Shown in pieces: positions 1 to 7,743 of a stretch of DNA of 15,584 bases; the stretch's first letter is position 1; every line of letters starts with the position of its first letter. The stretch is from positions 1-15,584 of the forward strand of contig WSUB01000378.1 in assembly GCA_019633425.1 (NCBI GenBank). Reading direction: 5' to 3'. The DNA is from Tulasnella sp. 424. Taxonomy: Eukaryota > Basidiomycota > Agaricomycetes > Cantharellales > Tulasnellaceae. Under the pieces are notes generated by a model. The model did no database searches. It was not told the origin of the DNA and was given only the letters and a program-made list of their open reading frames with translations. Made by a program: the position numbers and the translations under genes.

Positions 1-465
1 AGCTTGGAACGTCGGATCACGCGGTAGTGGTGATGATGATGGCAGTTTAAGCTTATCGCGGCCCGAGCAGACTGGTGTGCTGGGGAGAGCGGCAGTAAAC
101 CAGATATACACACACCTTACAACTAGTAACTACTAATTGGAAGGGTAGAAACATGGGTTGGATCCAGCCGACACGAGAAGAATCGAAGTTGCTCAACTCG
201 GCCAGACCCACCGCCAGAGAAAGGAAAACAGGTAGAGAAAATTTTGCGGAGAAGGTAGTTACTTTGGGAATAAGGTAAGAATAGTGATCATGATGGGGGG
301 TGAAGGGAATCGAGGGGACTCTGAGGGGACAGCCTTCTGGACCCTGATGGACCGTTACGTCATCAGTCCGAAGGCTGGTGCGCAACCTGAGCCATTTTTG
401 CTCGTCACCCCTAATGCGGGCACGCCGATCATGCAACAGAAATCAAATGATCGTTGAATTGTCTG
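1..465. other. Non-coding 5' flank of dehydrogenase copy A1
   Basis: This stretch aligns with 7293-7743 in unit B. An open frame runs on the - strand (53-436), but its counterpart in unit B is broken and diverges outside a short common stretch, so I do not call it a gene. The only recognisable element is a TTACGTCA box at 355-362, about 100 bp before the inferred start of A1. The region is likely the former promoter and 5' UTR of the dehydrogenase. Confidence 0.55.
355..362 (+). promoter_or_regulatory. TTACGTCA bZIP/CRE-like box upstream of A1
   Basis: The octamer TTACGTCA matches a CRE/ATF-type bZIP site. It is kept in the same place in unit B (7619-7626), and the same octamer also precedes copies A2 and B2. 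Function is inferred from motif and position only. Confidence 0.35.
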
Positions 466-1890
466 ATGTCTTCGGTGGCTGTGAGGGGCACTCTCGTACT
501 CTCGCCTCATTTGCTCCCAAGGTGTTGCCGCGCAGTGCGACCTTTCCCACTTCCTCTACAACTATAATCACAGCCTGTCGCGCTATCGACCCTCAAGATG
601 CCATCACAAAACCGCCTCGATTACATAGAGAACTGACCACACTCGATTGGATCACCTTGGTCACCGTCCTATGCACAATCACAACACTCGTTTACTTTAC
701 GACCAGAGGAAACTCAACCCCCCGGCATAGCAAACGCCTTTGGAGGAGGACAAGAAGGTCATTTTGGTTCTCGGGAGCAGATGAGCCGGTACGAGCATGT
801 TGAAGAACACGGATATGGAGGGCTCGGATTGCAAGTTGTTCCGCTCTCCGGTCGGTTTATTTGCTCAGTCCAATCTACAATTTCTCTAATTCGCGTTCAA
901 TTTCGCAAGGGGTCTCACTGCACCCATTTTCAGTCCTCGTCAAGCCCCAGAACTACTTCCTGTTCACGCCGTTCCTTCCATCGCTCGTAGTTGGAACTCT
1001 CGAGGGCCGTTCCACCTATGAAGCCGAAGCTCCCAAAGTCGACCCTCATAACAAGCAAGTCACTCGTGGACCTGTCAGACATCAAGGAGAAGTCGCCAGC
1101 CCTATGACTTCGTACGGTGTCTTAGTCTAGGTCGTGGGCGCCAAGACCAAGAGGTTTGGTGTTCGCGGTGTCAGGGAGGTGAGGGCAGCGAGACGATTTT
1201 AAGCGTTGCAAATCCTGGTAGCTGATTATGACATCATCCTCTCAGTCTGTGGCTATTCTTCGTATCTAGACTCCCATGCTTCTAGAAGTAACTTCCCGAC
1301 GTGGAGGAGCTCCGTGCGTGTCATAGACTTCATCGGGCCCCCGGCATCCCCCGACCACAGCGAGGAAGAAGTCGATCGCTTGATGCCATGAACAGTTCAG
1401 GCGCACCGAAACAAACTTGAATTCCCTGATGTGTCTAACTAACGTCTTGTACGCTAGTCGCCGTCGGCGGCTGTCTCACAGGCGTTGAATTCTCCGGCGA
1501 ACTCTACGACTTGATCAAGGACGAACTGCGTTCATGGTACTCGCTGACAGCTCCAAGTCACCCTCGTCGAAGCATTACCACACGCCCTACCCGCGTTCGG
1601 CCGCGAATTGATCAAGCACACCGAGACGATGCTCAAGGAGCGGAAGATCGAGGTCCTCACCAAGGCCGTGTTCAAGGAGGTCGAAGACAACAGCGTCGTC
1701 TTCAAGAACGATAAAGGCTAGATTGAGGAGATCCCGTCTGGACTATTGGTGTGAGCCGTGCGGAATGTTAGTAGGCCGTTGGGAGGGATTTGATGGCGCA
1801 GTTGCAGCAGCAACAGACGAACAGGAGGGGGTTGTTGGTGGATGATGGTTTGAGGCTTTGGACGTGAACGACGTTTACGCGACCAGCGAT
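466..1890 (+). pseudogene. Alternative NADH dehydrogenase (NDE-type), copy A1, degenerate
   Basis: Remnant of a type II NADH:ubiquinone oxidoreductase, the single-subunit FAD enzyme of the mitochondrial inner membrane that oxidises NADH without pumping protons. The inferred ATG at 466 opens a presequence-like start, soon frameshifted against B1 by an 8-bp insertion. A hydrophobic segment (LVTVLCTITTLVYF) follows, then a family core ([27 protein letters not shown]) and the second nucleotide-binding fold, where the usual GGGPTGVEF reads GGCLTGVEF. Disabling changes include TGG to TAG near 1124, a TAG at 1719-1721 shared with B1, and frameshifts around 1780 and 1860. About 43 bp is missing after VGTLEGRS. 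The copy ends at the splice donor after 1890; the C-terminal exons are deleted, although B1 keeps them. No functional product is expected. Confidence 0.88.
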
Positions 1891-2388
1891 GTAAGTGCCA
1901 CCTCGCGCAAAGGATCTCGCTCCAGTTAGAAGCAGATCGTTACTGCTTGTTCGAATTCCATCCACGAGTTTTATCAATTTGGACAGGACGTCGAACACTG
2001 AGTTCTCATCGTGACGTCTCTTTTCGCCGTCGAGCATTAAGTCCCATTATTGGCATTGAGTCACGAGGGAAAAGGTTCACTCACCATCTATAGGCTTGTA
2101 CGTCTTTCATTGACTCGTCCACTTGCTTAGACACAGCGATCGAAGGGTGCGGAGAATCTCGTTCAAGGTCTAACCCAGATCACGTGCGAACCTTCGAGTG
2201 CAGTGCCCAGAACTTCGGGCGAGCGGCGAGGCGTCGCGAAACCGCATCAGTCGTCAATTGATTGCCTAAGCTTAGCGAGAGATTAGATTGGACTCCCTAC
2301 CCTTAACGAGCCTATCGACTATTCCCTGATCATCGAGTCGGACCGGAAGGGAGGTTCATGGTTGGCTAAGGATTCAGGCACAAAGTGC
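1891..2388. other. Conserved non-coding block between dehydrogenase copies (unit A)
   Basis: After the A1 splice donor, sequence from about 1927 aligns with 9722-10128 in unit B. It includes a shared segment ending in the reverse complement of TTGGCATTGAGTCACGAGG. A short - strand frame reading MLDGEKRRH is open here, but unit B has a stop in the same frame. I find no recognisable protein or RNA gene. It may be a remnant of another gene caught between the two dehydrogenase copies. Confidence 0.4.
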
Positions 2389-2396
2389 TTACGTCA
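2389..2396 (+). promoter_or_regulatory. TTACGTCA box upstream of A2
   Basis: Same octamer as upstream of A1, followed directly by CTTCCGCC. It is conserved at 10129-10136 in unit B. It lies immediately before the residual coding homology of A2, so it may belong to the sequence the truncated copy was joined to rather than to a true promoter. Confidence 0.3.
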
Positions 2397-2409
2397 CTTC
2401 CGCCTCATT

Positions 2410-2745
2410 CATTACGTCGACTTCCTCTTCCCGCCTCTCCTTCCCTCAGTCGCAGTCGGAACGCTCGAAGCCCACTCGATCATCCAGTCCACCCGCTACG
2501 TCGCTCGCCACAAAGCCCGCCGAGTATCCATATACGAAGCCGAAGCGCTCAAAGTCGACCCTCATAACAAGTAGGTCACCATCGCTGACTTGTCCGATAT
2601 CAAGGGAGACGTCAACAACATGACCATTCCTTACGATATCATCGTCTACGCTGTTGGTGCTGAGACGCAGACGTTTGGCATTCCCGGTGTCAAGGAGGTG
2701 AGAGAGCCGATTTTTAAGCGTTGTAAATTGTGGGAGGGAAATCTT
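2410..2745 (+). pseudogene. Alternative NADH dehydrogenase, copy A2, stump
   Basis: Only one exon remains. It begins at FLFPPLLPSVAVGTLEA, matching the family's NYFLFTPLLPSVAVGTLE. It continues through the RYVARHKARRVSIYEAEAL and VDPHNK stretches, a TAG stop at 2572-2574 (CAA in B2), then DLSDIKGDVNN, VYAVGAETQTFGIPG and VKE, ending at a GTGAGA splice donor near 2699. The mitochondrial presequence and first FAD-binding glycine motif are missing upstream, and everything downstream of about 2745 is deleted. The following bases rejoin sequence that lies just beyond the stop codon in B2. The encoded stretch is very close to B2, so this copy was probably less damaged before the deletion. Confidence 0.88.
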
Positions 2746-3443
2746 CCGATGTATCGAAATCGCCGGAACCTTCGAGGCTATTTCTCTATCTACTATACGC
2801 CTTCCTCATCATTTCATTTCATCCATAGACAATAAACTTCGTTTTCGCTCCTTTTCTTTCCTTTCTTCTTTTGTCTTCCTTCGTTTGCTCTCTCTCTCTC
2901 AAGCCTGCTCTTGTTGGCCATCCGCAATACATATGTTACCCGCATGTCCATTTTCCCTTCTGGAGCTCTACTACTACTTCAGCTTGCTTGGCTCTTATCC
3001 TTTTTTTTCTGCCTGCTTGATGTTCACGCATGATAATATCAGCATATGTAATGTCGATTTGAGCGACCGTGCAGTGTCCTTGGGCCGTAATCAGGAGGAA
3101 AGCGTGGTGTTTGGTCGTTGACGAGATCCAATACGCCTCAGCGAACTTTGTGCAATGACACGCAGTGCCGCGGTCAATGAAATAATCTCGAGGGTCCTGG
3201 TCGCATTCCGTTGGGAAAGCGCTAACGGTGACAATAAATATTTATAGTTCAGTTCAACTGCGACTCTAGGGTATCGTAGTCGGCAAGCTGCCAACTCGAG
3301 CGTACGTTACAATTCATACTCCAAGATATGTTGCTCCACGGCTCCATCCTAGCTAGACTCATCCAGACGAGAGGTGAACGGTGGGATAAGTGCACGATGC
3401 AGGCGTTTCAGACGACAGGGTGATACTAATCGATCCGAATGCG
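2746..3443. other. Pyrimidine-rich 3' flank of the dehydrogenase gene (unit A)
   Basis: This aligns with about 11905-12611 in unit B, that is, the sequence after the dehydrogenase stop codon. It has long T/C tracts (about 2830-2910 and 2990-3010). Open frames here are not kept in the same frame in unit B, so they are treated as chance. It probably contains the former 3' UTR and polyadenylation region, plus intergenic DNA up to the transposon insertion point. Confidence 0.5.
3436..3443. repeat. Target-site duplication, left copy
   Basis: CGAATGCG is repeated at 3947-3954 on the other side of the element. A preceding C is also shared on both sides, so a 9-bp duplication is possible, but unit B's empty site has T there. 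Confidence 0.85.
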
Positions 3444-3946
3444 GGATTAAACTATTTGGAAACCCCATTGTGGAGAAACCCCTGAGAAACCCCTTCCAAT
3501 CGGGGAGCCAGCTTTGTCAGCAGTTTCAGATCGAATAAGGGTCTTCGACTCTCAACGCCCATTAGGGACCATGGTCATCCTGATCAAAATGTTGTCACCG
3601 TCCCATCATGTACTATGTGGAATAGGTAGCTCATTTAATGCTCAGACGCGGTGTGCGCGCAAGCTCAACATGGACACCTTAGTTCATCTACGAGAGTGAT
3701 ATACTGGCTAGTTACCGTGTGCCTGGATAGTCTAGTACAAGTTTTATGTAGGACATTATCGAAATATTGCGGACGGGCCGCCAGCAAGTAGCGATAACGG
3801 GTCAGTGGGATCACCCAGTCCCTGACATGTTGGGGTTGAGAGCCCTAGGTATCCGATTGGATAGCGCTGACAAATGCATTGCTCTATCGGAAGGAGTTGG
3901 ACGGGGTTTCTCCGAACGAGAAACGGTTTCCAAATAACATCACCCC
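3444..3946. mobile_element. Non-autonomous DNA transposon (MITE-like), 503 bp
   Basis: The element is flanked by an exact 8-bp direct repeat CGAATGCG (3436-3443 and 3947-3954), and unit B carries the uninterrupted site once (12604-12611). Its ends form long imperfect inverted repeats of about 85 bp. Both ends, read inward, share TATTTGGAAACC, then GGAGAAACCCC, then TTTGTCAGC. The outermost bases match poorly (GGATTAAAC against GGGGTGATG). The interior encodes no recognisable transposase, so movement would have needed enzyme from elsewhere. An 8-bp target duplication suggests hAT- or P-like elements, but the termini do not fit the usual hAT start, so the superfamily is uncertain. The insertion happened after the segmental duplication, or was lost from unit B. 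Confidence 0.88.
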
Positions 3947-3954
3947 CGAATGCG
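3947..3954. repeat. Target-site duplication, right copy
   Basis: Second copy of CGAATGCG. It is followed by TCGCATG, exactly as after the single copy in unit B (12604-12611). Confidence 0.85.
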
Positions 3955-4102
3955 TCGCATGAACAAGATATATACAAGCGAGACGGAGTAACAGAATCTA
4001 GGTCAAAGTGATACATAGCTCACAGTCTTGTACAGAAACATACATAACACGAAATACAGTCGGGGCATCAAGAACCGGATCTCGGAATGTCTGGGCGAAA
4101 CA

Positions 4103-6461
4103 TCATTCCGCCTCCGCCGGTTTGAGTTTTCGACGTGAATAAGCGGCGCAGTTTAATGCTATCTTTGCGTCCTTTTTATCTCCGATTTCTTCATAAATTC
4201 CAGCAGCTTGTTCATAAAGGCGTATCGCGTCTTCGTGCTGATCCTGGTCACGATGGACGTCGGCGAGGCCCCTCAGAGCCCAGGCTCTCCGGTATCCGTC
4301 GCCAATGTCGATGGAAATTTGCTGGGCTTCGGAGAAAAGCTGAACGGCCTGGATGTACTGTTTTTGAAGTCGATGTACCTCGGCGAGACCCCGCAGAGCT
4401 TCGAATCTTCCTCGACTACTGCCGATGTCGGTGCAGATTTGGACGACTTCGGAGTAGAGCGGAGCGGCTTTGTCGTACTCCTTTTGAACTCGATGCACAT
4501 GAGCAAGACCACGCAAAGCGTCGGCTTTCCCCGATCTCTTGCCGGTTTTGGTGCAGATTTGGACGACCTCAGAGAAGAACATAACGGCTTCACTGTACTT
4601 GTTTTGAAGCCGATACATTTCACCAAGGCCCCACAGAGCGTCGACTCCTTGTTGTCTCTTGCCCATGTCAGTGTAGATTTGGATGATCTCCGAGTAGAGC
4701 TTAATGGCCTCGCTGTCATTGCGCTGACCCCGATTCATTTCGGCGAGACCATAGAGAGCATTGGCTCTTCCTTTGTTGTTCGCGGTCTCCGTGTAGATGC
4801 CTAAGGCTTCAGTGTAAAATTTTGAGGCATTGATATAGTCATTCTGAAGTCTATGCATCTCTCCCATTTTGATAAGAAGTTCAGCCGAGCTAGTTCGCGA
4901 AACCGACGTATTTGCGGCCCGCTGCCTGCCGATCCGGACTAATCATTGGCTATATGGCAACAGGTCAGATTGTGATCAAGTAACATCAAAAACTGGCACC
5001 ACTCACCATATAAACCATTGACTTTAGACACTCCTCAGCCGTTGGTCGCTTGCTGGGATCGATGCTCCAACACGTGATCATGAGCGAGTAAAGCGCCCGC
5101 ATCAGCACCATGCTGGTGTGATCAGCAGTGGATGGGAGGTTCCCCTGAATGACGTGTATGAAAACAACAGAGTCCTTTCGGACGTTTTGAAACGGAATTG
5201 AATTGGTCATAACCTATTTGAGCATTGATTGTAAGCTTCTGTTGAGAATAATATCTGGATTTTGGTCTACCTCGTAAAACACCCAGCCCAGTGCCCAGAT
5301 ATCACTCCAGAGGCCAGGTTCATCCTCCTTAAGCAGCTCAGGAGGAGCCCAGCGAAGTGTGTACTGATTACCCTTCAGGGTTATGGTATTTGTGGTTTCA
5401 CAGAACTCCGTCTCAAGCGACAGTGCTGCATGCGTTTCGTTTTCGCTTTTCTCGAGTTGAACAGGAGGATCTTGTTTCGTGAGACGACGGGCGGAACCAA
5501 AGTCCGTGACAATGGCGCGATACTCTGAGCTCACCACCACGTTGGCCTACAGAGCGTAGAGTTAGCTTGCCGAGAGTCATATCACAGCAACATCCGGACC
5601 CACCGATTTGAGGTCGCCATGGTAGATTGGCGGATTCTGCTTATGAAGGTATGCCACTCCTCTAGTCACGTCGTCTATCTGTAATACGGTTTCTCAGAGG
5701 GCGCCGTGCAGGAGGGTGTCCTGATCTTACCAGCCATATTCGTTCCGGTATTTCCCAGTTGGCCGAGGCCACAAAGTCCTTTAAATTTCCGTTGTCCGCC
5801 CAGGGAAAGACTAGCCAAACCCTATCCTCGGACAGGTCTTCAACAAATCCTTCAAGCTTGACGACGTTTCCGTGAGATAGCTCGGTTAAGAAGCCCGCTT
5901 CCCTGAGTGCCAACTGCGAGAACTTAGCGTTGTGCGAGAGTTCGACACGACGGGATAACTTATTCTCACCCCCAATACGCGCTCTTTATTCTCTCCATTC
6001 TCGATCTTTAGTTTCTTTACCGCTATGGCCTAACGTATGGAAGCCAGGTTGGTCAATGGTTTATTGGAGGAAAGAAAGTGAGTCTCGTTGGAACAGACCT
6101 TTCGCTGGGGCGTTCCACTATCAGACTTGTTCTCGCCTCCGGTTCGAGCAGAATCGTTCACGCTACTTTTTGAGGCGGAAGGTAAAACCAAAAACCCTCG
6201 TGAAACCGTCGCAAATCCTCCCCGAAATTCCGGGCCGTCTTCCGGGAATTCGATCGAGGACGAACCGATTCGCCATTTCGCGAGTTTCTGGAGTTTGTCC
6301 CTCTACGTAGACACAAAATACAGTGAGCGCTTATAATTATTCTTCGTGCTTCGGACGAGACGTACTAATTTGCTGCTTAGCGGGGACGGACTGCCCCAAT
6401 CGCCTGGATCGGATCCTTGCGAACCGCGACGGTCGGCATCGCTCTTTTGGTCCATTTGCAT
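4103..6461 (-). CDS. TKL-like protein kinase fused to TPR repeats (unit A)
   Basis: Predicted cytosolic signalling kinase with a C-terminal TPR protein-binding array. Exons on the - strand: 6461-6366, 6302-6099, 6029-5970, 5913-5731, 5678-5604, 5546-5271, 5213-5007, and 4921 or 4949-4103. Start MQMD was chosen because upstream frames are not conserved between units and a TATA box lies 128 bp upstream. Motifs: glycine loop RGGFATVSRG, lysine in AVKK (about K105), helix-C LREAG (E125), catalytic HGDLKS (201-206) with following N208, DFG (221-223), PPE (274-276), SDIWALG. HGD replaces HRD and PPE replaces APE. Six 40-residue TPRs follow. A 4-bp insertion after the intron-7 acceptor at 4950 breaks the frame; the next AG (4922-4923) restores it, giving about 639 residues. 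If that acceptor is not used, the TPR half is lost. Confidence 0.82.
4115..4834 (-). repeat. TPR-coding array, six 120-bp repeats (unit A)
   Basis: Six tandem 40-residue tetratricopeptide repeats have the pattern of small and aromatic residues typical of TPR helices (A-x-x-L-Y-S-E-x-x-Q-I-x-T-D-x-G, then A-L-x-G-L-A-x-x-H-R-x-Q). Because repeats are exactly 120 bp with similar DNA, they form a nucleotide tandem repeat as well. The third repeat (4475-4594) has no counterpart in unit B. Confidence 0.88.
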
Positions 6462-6588
6462 AGGATGGTTTACCGTAAACTGGGTCGAAGATAAGAGACG
6501 CCGATGGTCAGGTAAGAACTTCGCCGTGGGGGGAGGGGGGGAAGCGCCAGGAGGTGATATGAGGGACGGAGTGGTGAATCTGAGAGTC

Positions 6589-6594
6589 TTTATA
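6589..6594 (-). promoter_or_regulatory. TATA box of the unit A kinase-TPR gene
   Basis: On the - strand the sequence reads TATAAAGAC, conserved in unit B (15146-15151) at a similar distance from the start codon (128 bp here, 121 bp there). Promoter assignment is inferred from motif, position and conservation. Confidence 0.6.
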
Positions 6595-6599
6595 ACACG

Positions 6600-7012
6600 G
6601 GAAGCCCTGCGCGCTCGTGCCGTTCCCGTTGCCTCGAGGCGAAGGAAGTGTGCGACATTCATGGGCGCTTTCGAGGTCTTTTCTCTCTTGGAATGTTCGT
6701 CGCAAGCCACCACGTTGCCCGCAATCTGGTGCTGCTAATAAGATAACGTTGTACTCTTCAATTCGCTTCCACGAAGTAGCTCCCTAAGGCCCTTTGTCGA
6801 TCGGATCTTCGAATCCGCTAGTCGCTACTGAATTTCATATTCTGGGCTCTCTCCTTCGAATAAGTCGGTTCGACCCGGACTGCAGGTGAACGCGCGGCTT
6901 CAGTGCACACCCCCATGCTCAACGCGTGTGTTGCTGTGCAACAATCGATTGTACGCTTAGAATCGATCGGTTATGTACCCCCGGACAGCTAAGTTACTTT
7001 TCAGCCCATTTG
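6600..7012. other. Conserved upstream region of the unit A kinase gene
   Basis: This stretch contains no gene I can support. It is strongly conserved with 15152-15584 in unit B, more so than the dehydrogenase flanks, which suggests promoter function or more recent gene conversion. It includes an AGATAA (GATA-type) motif near 6739 and a perfect 12-bp palindrome at 6941-6952. A - strand frame beginning MVACDEHSKREK starts at 6713 in unit A and 15286 in unit B but changes frame before the kinase start, so it is not an N-terminal extension. Confidence 0.5.
6941..6952. promoter_or_regulatory. Perfect palindrome ACAATCGATTGT
   Basis: A 12-bp perfect inverted repeat preserved unchanged at 15513-15524 in unit B, within the conserved kinase upstream region. 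It could be a dimeric transcription-factor site; no factor is recognised. Confidence 0.3.
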
Positions 7013-7292
7013 GCGTAACCAGTAAGTCGCATGAATCCATCGGCGGGAAGGATTCGTATGGAAAAAAGATTAAAAATCGAACGTAGGGAGTGGCGGTGCA
7101 GATCTAGAATGATAGGGTCGAACGTTGCCGGTGCACATGATCTCTCTCGTCTGGGTGATGCTCGACTAATTTGGCAAATGGTGGCTGACAATGCGGTTTG
7201 TTTAATTGAGTAGCTCAGGCTAACACGGGAGAGTACGTGTCTCTTGGTCCCAGGAATGTTAATCCAATCTATCGAATAGCCTTGCGTCTCTC
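7013..7292. other. Spacer between duplicated units
   Basis: This 280-bp stretch lies between the last base of unit A that can be compared and the first base of unit B that aligns with base 1. It holds short overlapping open frames on both strands but nothing recognisable. It may be part of the repeat unit whose partner copies lie outside the window, or it may be junction-specific DNA. Confidence 0.4.
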
Positions 7293-7743
7293 AGCTTAGA
7301 ATGAGGCATCCGATCGTGGTGATCATGATGGTAATCTAAGTTTATCGTGACCCGAGCAGATTGGTGCGCTGGGGGAGGGGTAGTAACGACCAACTGGAAG
7401 GAGAGAAACATAGGTTGGATCCAGCCGACACAAGAAGAGTCGAAGTTGCTCAGTCCGGCCAGCTCCACCGCCAGAAACAGAAAGATAGGTAGAGGAAATT
7501 TGTGGAGAGACTATAAGCTACGTTGAGAATACGATAGGAATAGAAGAAGGGGGGAGGGGATAGAGCAGGAAGAGACTCTTGGCCGGACCTCAAGACCCTG
7601 AGTTTAGTGGACGGACCATTACGTCATCAGTCCGAAGGCACAACCTGAGCCATTTTTGTGCCATCACCACCTCGCTCCTCACCTAATATAATGCCTGGCA
7701 CGTCCATCATGCAACAGAAATCAAACGATAGTTGAATTTTCTG
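7293..7743. other. Non-coding 5' flank of dehydrogenase copy B1
   Basis: Homologous to 1-465 of unit A, with many substitutions and indels. It contains the TTACGTCA box at 7619-7626. It is likely the old promoter and 5' UTR of the dehydrogenase. Together with 7013-7292 it lies between two divergently oriented genes: the unit A kinase (-) and B1 (+). Confidence 0.5.
7619..7626 (+). promoter_or_regulatory. TTACGTCA box upstream of B1
   Basis: Same octamer and context (followed by TCAGTCCGAAGGC) as at 355-362. It lies 118 bp upstream of the inferred B1 start codon. Confidence 0.35.

Larger units (their letters stand above)
1..7012. repeat. Segmental tandem duplication, unit A
   Basis: This is the left copy of a duplicated segment. 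Base 1 aligns with about 7293 and base 7012 aligns with 15584, so the copy reaches the left window edge and its true start is not visible. Order inside the unit: 5' flank, dehydrogenase pseudogene A1, a conserved non-coding block, pseudogene stump A2, pyrimidine-rich 3' region, transposon insertion, then the - strand kinase-TPR gene and its promoter. Against unit B it lacks about 475 bp of A1's 3' end and about 1.3 kb of A2. It has gained the 503-bp transposon and one 120-bp TPR repeat. The alignment was made by eye. Confidence 0.9.

Noticed and set aside
53..436. 127-codon open frame on the - strand
   Set aside because: Its unit B counterpart (7259-7468) matches only over a short stretch and is otherwise frameshifted; no known domain.
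2885..3121. Hydrophobic + strand frame in the 3' flank (similar one at 12001-12186)
   Set aside because: Hydrophobic residues come from T/C-rich DNA; the reading frames differ between units.
3756..4016. 86-codon - strand frame spanning the transposon end
   Set aside because: It crosses the element boundary and target duplication and has no transposase motifs.
4135..4804. Long + strand open frames opposite the TPR exon (also 12826-13375)
   Set aside because: They are antisense shadows of the 120-bp TPR repeats; periodic sequence without stops in one frame leaves other frames open too.
6303..6713. N-terminal extension of the kinase starting MVACDEHSKREK
   Set aside because: Frame is not conserved between units between that start and MQMD, and a TATA box lies inside the supposed coding part.
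6346..6738. 130-codon + strand frame over the kinase promoter and exon 1
   Set aside because: Antisense to a well supported exon and promoter; no matching frame in unit B.
6861..6880. tRNA T-loop-like GGTTCGACCC
   Set aside because: No cloverleaf around it, and the T-loop core is changed (GGTTGGACCC) in unit B.
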